Positions 17,081-25,960 of a stretch of DNA of 64,000 bases are shown piece after piece; within the stretch, counting starts at the first letter, position 1, and each line of letters begins with the position of its first letter. The notes below the pieces were generated by a model that was not told the DNA's origin, made no database searches, and saw only the letters and a program-made list of their open reading frames with translations. A program made the translations under genes and the position numbers. The stretch is from CAWCWN01 sp963799245 (GTDB lineage: Bacteria > Chloroflexota > Ktedonobacteria > Ktedonobacterales > Ktedonobacteraceae). The stretch lies in the NCBI GenBank assembly GCA_963799245.1, contig CAWCWN010000006.1, forward strand, positions 310,001-374,000. Direction: 5' to 3'.

Positions 17081-18709
17081 TTAGCCGGATATGTGTGTCC
17101 GGCGTGTCTCTGTTTTTGCCGTGTCGCTCGGCGCGAGCGCTTTCTGCTTGCCCTCGATCAGCAGCCCGGCAATCACAGAGCTTGCCAGGGCGAGGCCGGC
17201 ACAAATGAGGGAGACCAGGCGAAATCCGCTCAGAAAGGCTTCGTCAATGGAAAGCTTGATGGCCGCGAAGGTCACGCTGCTGGTAGATGGAATCTTAATG
17301 CCTGCCAGCTTGGTACGCTGCGCCTCTATCATGTTCAACAGCGCCTGGGGCAGGTGGAGCTGCGCGAGATGAGTGTCAAGGCTGCTGCTGAATGCCGCCA
17401 GGAAGACGATGCCGAATATGGCGATGGAGAGCAGGCCGGCTGAGCGCGAGACAGCGTTATTGATGCCCGAGGCGGTGCCGACATTGTGCGCTGGCACCGA
17501 ACCCATCACCGCGGTCGTCAGAGGTGAGACGGTAATCGCCATCCCGAGACTCATCACGATTACCGCCGGGAAATACGTGAACCAGTAGCTGCCGCCAATC
17601 CCGGGTATGGCGAAGAGGACAAAGCCACAGGCGGTAATGACCGGGCCGATCGTCAGGGGCAGCCTGGCGCCATAGCGGTCAACCAGGCCACCGGCCCAGC
17701 GTGAGAGCAGGAACATGGTCAGGGCGAAGGGGACGAGCGCCGAACCCGCGGCCGTGGGAGAGTAGCCCTGTACCTGAATGAGATTGAAGGGGAGAAAGAA
17801 GGTCAGTCCACTCAGGGCCGCATACAGGAGAAGCGTCAGGATATTTGCCCCGCTAAAGGTATGCGAGCGGAAGAGCTGCAGCGGGACCAGGGGGTTCGGG
17901 ACCCGCGCCTCGACGAATACAAAGGCGACGAGCGCGGCGATGCCGAGCGCCAGGGCGACTAGAACCAGGGGGCTGCCAAGGCCAAATGAGCCTGCCTCGA
18001 TCAACCCGAACACAAGTCCCCCCAGCCCGATGACCGTGAGAATCGTTCCCACCCAATCGAGTTTCCTGTTCATGGCTTCGTCACGGCTCTCCGGTACGCG
18101 CCAGAAGAGGACGACAAGGACGATCACCGCCAGTGGCACATTGAGAAAGAAGACCCAGCGCCAGCTGGCATACTGCACTAACCAGCCGCCGATCACCGGG
18201 CCGATGACCGTGGTAATAGATGTAAAACCTGACCAGGTGCCGATGGCCCGGCCACGTTTATCGTCACTGAATGAGGCGCTGATGATGGCCAGGCTACCCG
18301 GCACTAGCAGCGCGCCGCCTATCCCCTGGACGGCCCGCGCGATGATCAGTTGCAGTATGCTGGGTGAGAGGCCACACCAGATCGAGGCGAGGGTAAAGAG
18401 GACAACGCCGATGGCGAAGATGCGCTTGCGGCCAAAATAATCGCCGAGCGCCCCCCCGACAAGAATAAGGGACGCGAGGAAGAGGGAGTACGCCTCTATG
18501 ACCCACTGCGCGTCAGCGGTCGTCGCGTTCAATTGCACCTGCAGCACCGGCAGGGCGACATTGACGACGGTGCCGTCGATAAAGGCCATGCTTGATCCCA
18601 GGATCGTCGCTACAAGTACCCAGCGGCCGATATTTGGAGCGCAGGGAGGGCCGCCTGGCGCAGAACGAATTACCCCTTCGTCACAGGGGGATTTCACATA
18701 GGTGCTCAA
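17081..18709 (-). CDS. MFS drug:H+ exporter, DHA2 (EmrB/QacA) family
   Basis: A 542-residue transporter with about 14 membrane helices. It carries the motif A region GDYFGRKRIFAIG, the helix-1 signature AFIDGTVVNVALP and the motif C-like IGPVIGGWLV of antiporters. It would expel hydrophobic drugs or metabolites using the proton gradient. The start is TTG at 18709 with GGAG upstream. It stands alone without an adjacent regulator on the same strand. Substrate unknown. Confidence 0.9.
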   Translation of the reverse strand: MSTYVKSPCDEGVIRSAPGGPPCAPNIGRWVLVATILGSSMAFIDGTVVNVALPVLQVQLNATTADAQWVIEAYSLFLASLILVGGALGDYFGRKRIFAIGVVLFTLASIWCGLSPSILQLIIARAVQGIGGALLVPGSLAIISASFSDDKRGRAIGTWSGFTSITTVIGPVIGGWLVQYASWRWVFFLNVPLAVIVLVVLFWRVPESRDEAMNRKLDWVGTILTVIGLGGLVFGLIEAGSFGLGSPLVLVALALGIAALVAFVFVEARVPNPLVPLQLFRSHTFSGANILTLLLYAALSGLTFFLPFNLIQVQGYSPTAAGSALVPFALTMFLLSRWAGGLVDRYGARLPLTIGPVITACGFVLFAIPGIGGSYWFTYFPAVIVMSLGMAITVSPLTTAVMGSVPAHNVGTASGINNAVSRSAGLLSIAIFGIVFLAAFSSSLDTHLAQLHLPQALLNMIEAQRTKLAGIKIPSTSSVTFAAIKLSIDEAFLSGFRLVSLICAGLALASSVIAGLLIEGKQKALAPSDTAKTETRRTHISG

Positions 18710-19044
18710 TCTCGTCTTCTCCTCTTTTTGATCTCTACTCGTTCTATTGGGATTATGCTAGGGTGCGTCCAGGCTTGCAGGCCTCTTAGGCGGTCTCAAT
18801 GAGAAGGCAGGTATCTCGCTGTCCTCTCATCTCCTGACAGTCAGTATACCGCTTTTTGCAAGTGCTGTCATGGCCAGGTAGTCTTTGTGGCGTTGGCCGG
18901 ATCGCCGGGCAAGCACGAAATGGAAATATGTGGCGCATTTTGCGCACGTACGTAAGAGTGATGGCGATATGATATAGTGGTGGTAGCAAAAGACCTGCCC
19001 GCATAGAAGCAGTGGCGAGTACAGGGAATTGAGGAAAAACTGCA
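18710..19044. other. Divergent intergenic region
   Basis: About 335 bases between the drug exporter and the HEPN cassette, which point away from each other. It probably holds both promoters. GATATGATATAG at about 18963 resembles a -10 region for the plus-strand cassette. Confidence 0.4.
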
Positions 19045-19431
19045 ATGGATGATCTTGCTCACGACGATGAGAGCCTCTTTGAAGAGCAATTGGAACTGCT
19101 CAGAGAATTTTATGTGCTGCAAAACGACGATGATGTGCTGCGCTTCCTCAAGCAATATCCATTACTCGTTCCATTGTTGCTTGAGGCCTCGCAACACCTG
19201 GCCATACAGTTCCCGGCGGCCAGGGTCGTACTGCATGTATCGCGTCCATCCGAGGGAGGAGTCGGTGATGAAGAGGAGCTGGTGGCCTTTATTTCGACCT
19301 ACCTGCCCCCCAGGCAGGCCGTTGAGGCCCTGAAGCAGTTCTACTCCAGCTGGTGGTCACAGGCGGTTCACATGGCACAGGGAAAAATGGCCTTTGGGCT
19401 GGAGTGTCTGTCAGGAACCCCTCTTCTTTGA
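19045..19431 (+). CDS. Hypothetical partner protein of the HEPN cassette, 128 aa
   Basis: An acidic helical start (DDESLFEEQLELLREF) leads into VLRFLKQYPLLVPLLLEA, a beta-strand region (ARVVLHVSRPS) and a helical end with FYSSWWSQAVHMAQGK. From memory, similar proteins precede HEPN proteins in cyanobacteria and Chloroflexota, but I know no assigned function. GAGGAAAA precedes the ATG. The gap to the HEPN gene is 25 bp, so the two are almost certainly co-transcribed. It could be the antitoxin or specificity partner (inference). Confidence 0.72.
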   Translation: MDDLAHDDESLFEEQLELLREFYVLQNDDDVLRFLKQYPLLVPLLLEASQHLAIQFPAARVVLHVSRPSEGGVGDEEELVAFISTYLPPRQAVEALKQFYSSWWSQAVHMAQGKMAFGLECLSGTPLL

Positions 19432-19456
19432 ATTAAATAACAGGAGATGGGCGTTT

Positions 19457-19846
19457 ATGAGCTTTGACTGGTTACAATTTCTCATCTTCGCGCAAGAACT
19501 ACCGCGCACCTCGCTCCCCTCGACGCTGCATGAAGCGATGCTCCGTTCCAGCATCAGCCGCGCCTACTATGCCGCCTTTGGCCTGGCACGCGACTACCTG
19601 ATCACACAGGAGGGACGCGCTGCTCCGCGTGGAACGAACATACACTGGTTTGTTACGACGGCCTTTGAACGCAGCAGCGACCCCTCCCGCCAGGTCATTG
19701 GACACCTGCTGCACCACCTGCGCTCGGTTCGCAACGCGGCCGATTACGACCGCGTCTTTCCCCGCGATGTGCTGGGGGTGGCCAGAGCCGCCTTGCAAGA
19801 GTCACGCGAGGTCATCCAGATGCTGGAGCAGCTCACAACCCCATAG
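19457..19846 (+). CDS. HEPN-domain protein, possible RNase toxin of a two-gene cassette
   Basis: A 129-residue four-helix protein. The landmarks of HEPN folds are present: SISRAYYAAFGLARDYL in helix 2, a conserved histidine (NIHWFV) and the late motif LRSVRNAADYD in place of the Rx4-6H active site. The frame opens earlier (19394), but the ATG at 19457 follows a CAGGAGATG site and matches where such proteins begin. HEPN domains are often RNA-cleaving toxins or have lost catalysis. Here the canonical histidine after the arginine is replaced by tyrosine, so activity is uncertain. Confidence 0.75.
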   Translation: MSFDWLQFLIFAQELPRTSLPSTLHEAMLRSSISRAYYAAFGLARDYLITQEGRAAPRGTNIHWFVTTAFERSSDPSRQVIGHLLHHLRSVRNAADYDRVFPRDVLGVARAALQESREVIQMLEQLTTP

Positions 19847-20023
19847 TCCTTTCTGAACGCAAAGACAGATCGCCGCCCTGGCTTCTACTGCTCTTTTGCT
19901 AATGTTGATGATATCTTGCTGTTGTAGATAATAGCGTCCAGGCTCGCTACCGGCAGCGGTTACTTCAACCCGCAGCCGCCTGTGAGTTCGTCTTCTTGCT
20001 TCTTTTCTCCTGGCAGCTGCGTG

Positions 20024-20046
20024 TAGATAGATAGATAGATAGATAG
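20024..20046 (+). repeat. TAGA tetranucleotide repeat (5.75 units)
   Basis: Same unit as 15128-15142. A short related tract (AGATAGATAG) also occurs near 33482. Slippage-prone. Confidence 0.92.
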
Positions 20047-20080
20047 TAGTTCAGCTAAATGTAACCTGCAGGAAGGATAG

Positions 20081-20693
20081 CGCCCACACCATGTTGCTCT
20101 TGTTTCAGCTGCCCTGGCCGGGGCGGGGCTACTGCTGCTGCTGGGGCTCATTAGTCCCGCGGAATCTATCGCCACCTTGCTGTCGGACTGGAATACGTTT
20201 CTCTTCTTTCTGGGCATGATGAGTCTCTCGGCGCTCGCTGAAGCGGCCGGGCTTTTCGACTGGCTGGCTGTGCAGGCCGCGCGGCTAGCGGGGCAGAGCT
20301 CGAGACGCCTCTTTCTGAATACGTTTTTACTGGGTAGCCTTATCTCGATGCTGCTCTCCAACGACGCGACTGCCCTTATTCTGACGCCGATCGTCTATAG
20401 CCTGGTAACAAGATTGCGGCTGCCTGTGTTGCCCTATCTCTTCGCGTGCACGTTTATCGCCGACACAGCCTCCTTTCTGCTGCCGGTCAGCAACCCCATC
20501 AACATCATCGTAACGAACCGCTTTCCCGGGGCCGAATCTTACCACGGTCGGCTCATTGGCGACCGTGCTCTGGCTGCTCATCCTGCGCCAGCGCAATGTT
20601 GACGTCTCGGGCCTTGACTATTTTAAAGTAGGCGTTGTCGTTACGCCGCTGATGCTCCTTGTGGGAGCACTGGCCATCTGGCTGCTTGTATAG
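20081..20693 (+). pseudogene. arsB: arsB-type transporter with a large internal deletion
   Basis: The first part (to about 20540) reads as the N-terminal half of an ArsB/SLC13-type arsenite exporter: SDWNTFLFFLGMM, ALAEAAGLFDWLA, LLSNDATALILTP and SFLLPVSNPINII. After VTNRFPG the reading jumps frame to VGSLATVLWLLILRQ, then VSGLDYFKVG and a last hydrophobic helix. That is the extreme C-terminus of the family. Roughly 200 central residues are missing. The front lacks a start codon after an in-frame TAG at 20078. Not functional. Confidence 0.82.
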
Positions 20694-20708
20694 GAGGGAG
20701 GAAGAACG

Positions 20709-21173
20709 ATGCGTGTGCTCTGCTGTTTAGATGGGACCAATTGCACAGAGATACGGGGCGCGCTTGACGCGCTGCTACATCCAGGCGACCGTAGCGTCGG
20801 CCTGCTCTATGTTATCGATAGAGGCCCGCACGCTGAGATGGAGAGCAAACGCGAGGGCCTGCTGCGCCCGCGCCAGCCCAGCGGGCGACTGCGCGATCAG
20901 ATGCAGCAGGCCGAGGCGAGTAGCGCCCGGGATATCCTGCAGGAGGGCCTGCGCTACATGCCGCAAGCGGAGACGCTGCAGCGCGAGGGCAGGCCAGAGC
21001 GAGAGATCGTGCTGTGCGCCGCTGAATGGCGCGCGGACCTTATCATCATTTGCGCGCGCCCGCCATTGTATGCCGGCTCCGCGATTGGACCTAAGTCCGT
21101 CGGGCATGTCGCGCGCTTCGTCCTCGATCACGCGCCCTGCCCGGTGCTGCTGCTGCGACACGAGCGCGCCTGA
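20709..21173 (+). CDS. Universal stress protein (UspA family)
   Basis: A 154-residue alpha/beta protein with the USP fold. It starts MRVLCCLDGTN, has an internal helix rich in Q/R (QMQQAEASSARDILQEG), the LIIICARP strand and the C-terminal nucleotide loop SAIGPKSVGHVARFVLDHAP ending in CPVLLLR. The last part resembles the ATP-binding G-x2-G-x9-G(S/T) motif but departs from it, so ATP binding is uncertain. The start follows AGGAGGGAGGAA. It lies just after the arsB remnant. Confidence 0.82.
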   Translation: MRVLCCLDGTNCTEIRGALDALLHPGDRSVGLLYVIDRGPHAEMESKREGLLRPRQPSGRLRDQMQQAEASSARDILQEGLRYMPQAETLQREGRPEREIVLCAAEWRADLIIICARPPLYAGSAIGPKSVGHVARFVLDHAPCPVLLLRHERA

Positions 21174-21292
21174 CGTTCGCGCTGAACGAAGCAGTGAGCG
21201 CCCCGTATTGTTGTCCTTGCTTCTCACCCACGGCGCATGATTATAATTTATGTAGAGCATCGAAATAATTGATAGTCTAAGGAAAAAGGGTG

Positions 21293-21736
21293 ATGAAAAC
21301 CGAGAATCTTGCCGAAGAGCTCCTCACCCTCTGGCGTATCCTGCGCGGTCTCTCCCATCCGGTGCGGCGCGCTGAGATAACGTCAGAGCAGTACTGGCTC
21401 TTGCGCGTGCTAAATCGGACTGGCCCGCTCAGCATCGGCGAATTAGCGAATGCGCTCGGTATCGCGACAAGCTCGGCGACCGCCGCATGTAAGCGCCTGG
21501 AGAAGGCCGGGCTACTCACGCGGGAGCGCCAGGCGGATGATGCGCGTATTGTGCGTGTGACATTGACCGGCCAGGGCCTCGCTCAGATTGACGCCTGGCG
21601 ACAACGCAAACGCGAGGCTCTGACACAGCTGCTGAGCGTGCTCGACGAGCGCGAGCAACAGGACTTGCAGCGCATTATTGAGCGCGTGCTTGAGGCGGCG
21701 GGCGCGCGCGAAATTGAGGAAGCAAAGAGTATATGA
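21293..21736 (+). CDS. MarR-family transcriptional regulator
   Basis: A 147-residue winged-helix dimer. The core is SIGELANALGIATSSATAAC with KRLEKAGLLTRERQADDAR as recognition helix and wing, flanked by dimerisation helices. MarR proteins usually repress an adjacent exporter and release on ligand binding. Here the stop overlaps the start of an ABC-type exporter ATPase (ATGA), so it heads a three-gene operon and probably regulates it. The frame also allows a GTG one codon earlier. GGAAAAAGGG precedes the ATG. Confidence 0.9.
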   Translation: MKTENLAEELLTLWRILRGLSHPVRRAEITSEQYWLLRVLNRTGPLSIGELANALGIATSSATAACKRLEKAGLLTRERQADDARIVRVTLTGQGLAQIDAWRQRKREALTQLLSVLDEREQQDLQRIIERVLEAAGAREIEEAKSI

Positions 21737-22533
21737 CAGCCATTATTGAAGTCCATGATCTAGTCAAGCGCTTCGGCGAGTATAACGCCGTGAACGCTAT
21801 CAACTTTGAAGTTCGCGCGGGAGAGATTTTTGGCCTGCTCGGGCCAAACGGCGCGGGCAAGAGTACGACGATCAAGATGCTGACCACTCTGCTGAAACCC
21901 ACTGCGGGCAGCGCGAAGGTGGCGGGTTTTGACATCGTGCAGCAGACGTCCGAAGTGCGCCGCAACATTGGCTATGTTCCCCAGGCCCTCTCGGCCGACG
22001 GCACGTTGACTGGGTTCGAGAACCTGTTGATCTTCGCCAAGCTGTACGATCTGCCGCGCAGCATCCAGGCGGCGCGGGTGAACGAGGTGCTCGCCTTTGT
22101 CGGCCTGAGTGATGCCGCCAAGCAGATGGTGTCACAATACTCGGGCGGCATGATCCGGCGTTTAGAGGTCGCCCAGGCTTTGCTGCACCAGCCACGCGTG
22201 CTCTTCCTCGACGAGCCGACCGTTGGCCTGGATCCGGTGGCGCGCCAGGCGATCTGGGACCGCCTGACGCGCATTCGCAGCCTGACGGATATGACCATTT
22301 TCTTGACGACCCATGCCATGGAGGAGGCCGATAGCCTGTGCACACGCGTGGGGATCATGCACAGGGGGGATATCGTGGCCCTCGACACACCCGAGAATCT
22401 CAAGGCCACCATCGGCGGCCCGCATCCCACGCTTGACGACGTTTTTGTCCATTACGCAGGTGATGCCCTGGAATCTGGAGGAAGTTACCGTGAAACTACA
22501 AGAGCCCGCCGCACAGCAAGGCGGCTTGGATAG
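21733..22533 (+). CDS. ABC exporter ATPase (DrrA-like)
   Basis: A 266-residue nucleotide-binding subunit. Walker A GLLGPNGAGKST, the signature YSGGMIRRLEVA and Walker B VLFLDEPTVGLDP with an H-loop TTHAMEEAD are all visible. The closest family is the daunorubicin-resistance type that pairs with one ABC-2 permease. The start overlaps marR by 4 bp and the end overlaps the permease gene by 44 bp, indicating translational coupling. The complex would sit at the cytoplasmic membrane and export a hydrophobic compound. Confidence 0.93.
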   Translation: MTAIIEVHDLVKRFGEYNAVNAINFEVRAGEIFGLLGPNGAGKSTTIKMLTTLLKPTAGSAKVAGFDIVQQTSEVRRNIGYVPQALSADGTLTGFENLLIFAKLYDLPRSIQAARVNEVLAFVGLSDAAKQMVSQYSGGMIRRLEVAQALLHQPRVLFLDEPTVGLDPVARQAIWDRLTRIRSLTDMTIFLTTHAMEEADSLCTRVGIMHRGDIVALDTPENLKATIGGPHPTLDDVFVHYAGDALESGGSYRETTRARRTARRLG

Positions 22534-23344
22534 CGCTGTTCTGACGGCGCAGCCGCGCCACCTGCCCCTCATTCCGAACTTTATCAGCAAAACGCTGATC
22601 ATCGCGGAGTGGGAGGTGCGCAAACTGCGCCATGACCCAACCGACCTGGTCACGCGCGCCGTTCAACCCGCGCTGTGGCTGATAATCTTTGGCGAGGTCT
22701 TCTCACACATCCGCGCCATCCCAACCGGCCAGGTGCAGTACCTCGACTTCCTGGCGCCGGGCATACTCGCGCAGAGCGTGCTCTTCATCTCGATCTTCTA
22801 CGGGATCACGATCATCTGGGAGAAGGACCTGGGGGTTATTCATAAATACCTGGCCAGCCCCACGCCTCGCGGCGCCATCGTCCTCGGCAAGGCCCTTTCG
22901 GCGGGTGCGCGCTCGCTCCCGCAGGCGGTGATCATCTACCTGCTCGCCATGGTCCTGGGCGTGAAAATGGACGCGAATCCGCTGGCCATTCTGGGCGTGA
23001 TCGTCCTGGTGATACTGGGCGCGGCCTGCTTCTCCGCCTTCTCTATGATTATTGCCTGCCTGCTGAAGACGCGTGACCGCGTCATGGGGATCGGCCAGGT
23101 GCTGACGATGCCGCTGTTCTTTGCCAGTAACGCCATCTATCCCATTCAGATCATGCCGCCCTGGCTGCAGGCGATCGCGCATGTCAATCCCCTGACCTAT
23201 ATCGTCGATGGCATACGCATGTTGATGCTGGCGAATAGCCCCATTGACCTGCGCAGCCTGGGGGTAGATGTGCTCGTGCTGGTGGTGATCACAACGATAC
23301 TGATCTGGATTGGAGCGACTCTCTACCCGCGTATCGTGCAGTAG
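22490..23344 (+). CDS. ABC-2 type permease (DrrB-like)
   Basis: A 284-residue membrane subunit with six predicted helices, partner of the ATPase just upstream. Landmarks are an N-terminal EWEVRKLRHDPTDLV, the coupling stretch WEKDLGVIHKYLASPTPR, and IYPIQIMPPWLQAIAHVNPL with LTYIVDGIRM near the C-terminus, the ABC-2 signature. The start chosen is GTG at 22490, 5 bases after GGAGGAAG. Upstream in-frame codons lie wholly inside the ATPase gene. The operon ends here. Confidence 0.9.
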   Translation: MKLQEPAAQQGGLDSAVLTAQPRHLPLIPNFISKTLIIAEWEVRKLRHDPTDLVTRAVQPALWLIIFGEVFSHIRAIPTGQVQYLDFLAPGILAQSVLFISIFYGITIIWEKDLGVIHKYLASPTPRGAIVLGKALSAGARSLPQAVIIYLLAMVLGVKMDANPLAILGVIVLVILGAACFSAFSMIIACLLKTRDRVMGIGQVLTMPLFFASNAIYPIQIMPPWLQAIAHVNPLTYIVDGIRMLMLANSPIDLRSLGVDVLVLVVITTILIWIGATLYPRIVQ

Positions 23345-23380
23345 CTATCTGTGCGCGGGAAGCCCGGCCCGGGCGGCTCA

Positions 23381-25585
23381 TTAGCGCCGCAGGTCGATGG
23401 GGATGAACTTGCCCCTGTGCTTGATTGTGAATGCCAGGCGCGTCCAGCCTTCGGGCCACCTGGGGTTGGTTGTGTATTCATCGGCGCTGACTTTGAGGCC
23501 CGCGAAACCCAGGATGGCCGCCTGCCACGCAGCTCCCGAGCAGGCGTTATGGATGCCATCGGGCGTATTGCCGCGCAGGTTCTCCAGGTCAACCAGGTTG
23601 CCTATCCTGAAGAGCTCCTTGGCCTCGCGGGCCTTGTCGAGCTCGCAGGCCAGGATGACGTGGAAAGCCGGAGTAAGCGAGGAACCGTACTCGTGGTCCG
23701 TGATGGGGTAGTAGTAGTCCCAGTTGACGCGCTTTGTCTCGAGGTCAAATTCCTGCCTGAGCACGGTCAGCAGCATCAGCACATCGGCCTGCTTGATGAT
23801 GCGGTACTTCTGCACGTCTTCCATACCGAGAATCCCCTGGTAGGAGTCTTTGCGCCCGGCATATCTGGATTTGTCGAATTCCTCCAGTTTGAAGAAGCCC
23901 TCGAACTGCTCGAAGAGCCTGGTCTGGGGGTCCTGCAGGATGAGCAGGCGGGCGATGATATCCTGCCAGTGATCCAGGCGTTTGCGGGTAATGTCCAGGT
24001 CGCCACTTAGTTCCTCGTACCTGGCCGGCTCATGCGCCTGGAGATAGTTCCAGACATCGAGCGCGATCTGGAGGTTGTGGCGGGCCATATAGTTGGTGAA
24101 GGCATTGTTATTGATGTGCTCATGCCATTCGTCGGGGCCGATGACGTTGCTGATCTCATAAGCGTTGCGTTGCTCGTTCTTCTCGACCCGACTCTCCCAG
24201 AAAAGGGCGGCACTCAAGATCACCTCGGCACCGTAATCGCGCAGGAAGTCATTGTCACCTGTGACGTTCCAGTAGTGCCAGGTGGCGTGAGCGATGCTGG
24301 CCGTGATATGTATCTCAAGGGGAGCGTTCAATACCGCGACAACCTCTTTCAGCTCTGGATGGACCATGGAGGCCGGTGTCGTCTCCTCACCGCTGGAGGC
24401 ACTCTCCCAGGCAAACTGCGCTCCCTGGTAGCCGTTGCGCTGAGCCTTCTTGCGCGCGGCCGGCAGCGTGCGATAGCGATAGATCAGGAGGTTGCGGGCG
24501 ACGTCGGGCATAACGTAGGTATAGAAGGGCAGCATAAAGATTTCGGTGTCGTGAAAGATATGGCCGCGATAGCCAAAGCCTGTCAGACCCTTGGCCGCGA
24601 TGCTGTAGCGATCATCGTGCAGTGAAGCGCTGATGCGCAGCTGGTAGATGTTGTAGCGTATGCCGACCTGGGCCCTGTCATCACCCTCAATTATTACGTC
24701 CGCCCCCTGCCAGAACTGCCGCCAGGCCTCGCGGTTCTGCGCCTGGAGTTCGTCGAAGACAAAGGCATTCGCCGCGGTGCCCACGATCTCCCTGTGATGC
24801 TTGAGCGTCGCGGGTGCCGGCTCGACGCCATCACGTGAGGTGTACATGACGACGACCTTCTCGACGCTCACCGTCGCACCCGGAGCGATCTGCCCATAGA
24901 GTTCGATGCTTGGCGCGGTGACCAGGGGGCCATATTCCCTGCGCACACCTGGCGCGTCAATGGCAAAACTCATGCTCTGCGCAAGCTGCACGCCTGACTT
25001 TTTCGTCGTAGTTTGAAAGCAGACTATGTCATCCGCGCGTGTATTATCGAGCGCTTCCCAGTGCATGAGGTCGTAGTTACCGACGGCCAGGTTAAAGTTC
25101 GACCACAGCGCGAACTCGAGCGTGGCGTTGTTCGCCTGGTCGGAAGTGATGCGCATGCGTAGCGCTCCAACATGTTCATCGGCCAGGCTGGCGATACGCT
25201 CGCTGCTGATGTGCAGGCGCACCCCCCGCGGGCTCTCCCAGTGGATGGTGCGCGTGAGCAAGCCCTCCTGCATGTCAAGGGTACGCTGGTAGCTCAGGAT
25301 TTTACCCTGGTCGAGGCGGAAATGCTCGCCGCCTATGCTCAAGCCTACTGGCAACCAGTCGGGGGCGTTGGCCAGCTCCTCTTTATAGACGGGAACGGCA
25401 TCGAATACGCCAAATAATAAGGTTGCGGGATTGGCTCCGGGGTAGCCCTCTTCGAATGTGCCGCGCGTGCAGAAGTAGCCATTGCCAACGCAAAAGACCG
25501 TCTCCTGGCTATGCACATTCTTCGGGGCAGGGTTAAAAGTATCTTCGTTGACGTGCCAAAGATTTACGCGTGCATCCTTCCTCAA
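23381..25585 (-). CDS. Glycoside hydrolase family 65 phosphorylase
   Basis: A 734-residue enzyme of the kojibiose/maltose/trehalose phosphorylase family, cleaving an alpha-linked disaccharide with phosphate in the cytoplasm. The N-terminal super-sandwich starts with ETVFCVGNGYFCTRGTFEE. The (alpha/alpha)6 barrel carries the general acid E486 in VIGPDEWHEHINNN, with HDTEIFMLPF and the phosphate-site region TPDGIHNACSG. The linkage specificity cannot be read with certainty. The start is TTG at 25585; no ATG fits. No beta-phosphoglucomutase gene is adjacent, although a HAD phosphatase lies 0.9 kb upstream. The minus-strand 93-aa frame overlaps its start by about 50 bp. Confidence 0.9.
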   Translation of the reverse strand: MRKDARVNLWHVNEDTFNPAPKNVHSQETVFCVGNGYFCTRGTFEEGYPGANPATLLFGVFDAVPVYKEELANAPDWLPVGLSIGGEHFRLDQGKILSYQRTLDMQEGLLTRTIHWESPRGVRLHISSERIASLADEHVGALRMRITSDQANNATLEFALWSNFNLAVGNYDLMHWEALDNTRADDIVCFQTTTKKSGVQLAQSMSFAIDAPGVRREYGPLVTAPSIELYGQIAPGATVSVEKVVVMYTSRDGVEPAPATLKHHREIVGTAANAFVFDELQAQNREAWRQFWQGADVIIEGDDRAQVGIRYNIYQLRISASLHDDRYSIAAKGLTGFGYRGHIFHDTEIFMLPFYTYVMPDVARNLLIYRYRTLPAARKKAQRNGYQGAQFAWESASSGEETTPASMVHPELKEVVAVLNAPLEIHITASIAHATWHYWNVTGDNDFLRDYGAEVILSAALFWESRVEKNEQRNAYEISNVIGPDEWHEHINNNAFTNYMARHNLQIALDVWNYLQAHEPARYEELSGDLDITRKRLDHWQDIIARLLILQDPQTRLFEQFEGFFKLEEFDKSRYAGRKDSYQGILGMEDVQKYRIIKQADVLMLLTVLRQEFDLETKRVNWDYYYPITDHEYGSSLTPAFHVILACELDKAREAKELFRIGNLVDLENLRGNTPDGIHNACSGAAWQAAILGFAGLKVSADEYTTNPRWPEGWTRLAFTIKHRGKFIPIDLRR

Positions 25586-25814
25586 ATATACTGCCTTGTA
25601 ACTCTGTCAGGCCAGTATTGTCTTGCAATTGCATGTTTGTCAAGGCCGCTAGCACAGCAGCCCGGTGTTCGCTCTCATGTTCCTCGACCACCTGCATGAT
25701 GTACTCCGCCACACTAGCGTCCCATCCTGGCCAGGGGTGCCGTCGCCCCAGGGCCTCCTCGCCGGTATCAAGCAGCGCCTGCAGCAGCGCCAGGCGAGCC
25801 TGCTGTGAACGCAA
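25533..25814 (-). CDS. Possible small protein (93 aa), frame perhaps shifted
   Basis: Encodes ARLALLQALLDTGEEALG, HPWPGWDASVAEYIMQVVEE and HESEHRAAVLAAL. The pattern W-x-V-A-E-Y ... E-H-x-x-E-H resembles the last helices of DinB-like or related helical-bundle proteins, but too little remains to be sure. A better ribosome site with an ATG (GGAGGCATG, near 25835) lies in another frame and soon stops, so a frameshift may have split an originally longer gene. The end overlaps the GH65 start. Confidence 0.35.
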   Translation of the reverse strand: MRSQQARLALLQALLDTGEEALGRRHPWPGWDASVAEYIMQVVEEHESEHRAAVLAALTNMQLQDNTGLTELQGSIFEEGCTRKSLARQRRYF

Positions 25815-25960
25815 ACAGGTCGCTCAGTCTTGACATGCCTCCAGCTCCTCCTTGCATGGAATGATCAGCATTATAGACGTTTCTCTGGCGGGAGGCAAGC
25901 CGCTGTGGGTGCGGCTGGTTGAGACCTCATAAGTCCAAAAAGCCGCGTGGCTGCGCCCAT

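Noticed and set aside
17778..18440. 220-codon plus-strand frame rich in R/T/P
   Set aside because: Opposite the DHA2 exporter gene; typical antisense artefact of hydrophobic genes.
15121..20050. TAGA repeats as a possible CRISPR array
   Set aside because: Pure tetranucleotide tracts without spacers; no cas genes in the window.
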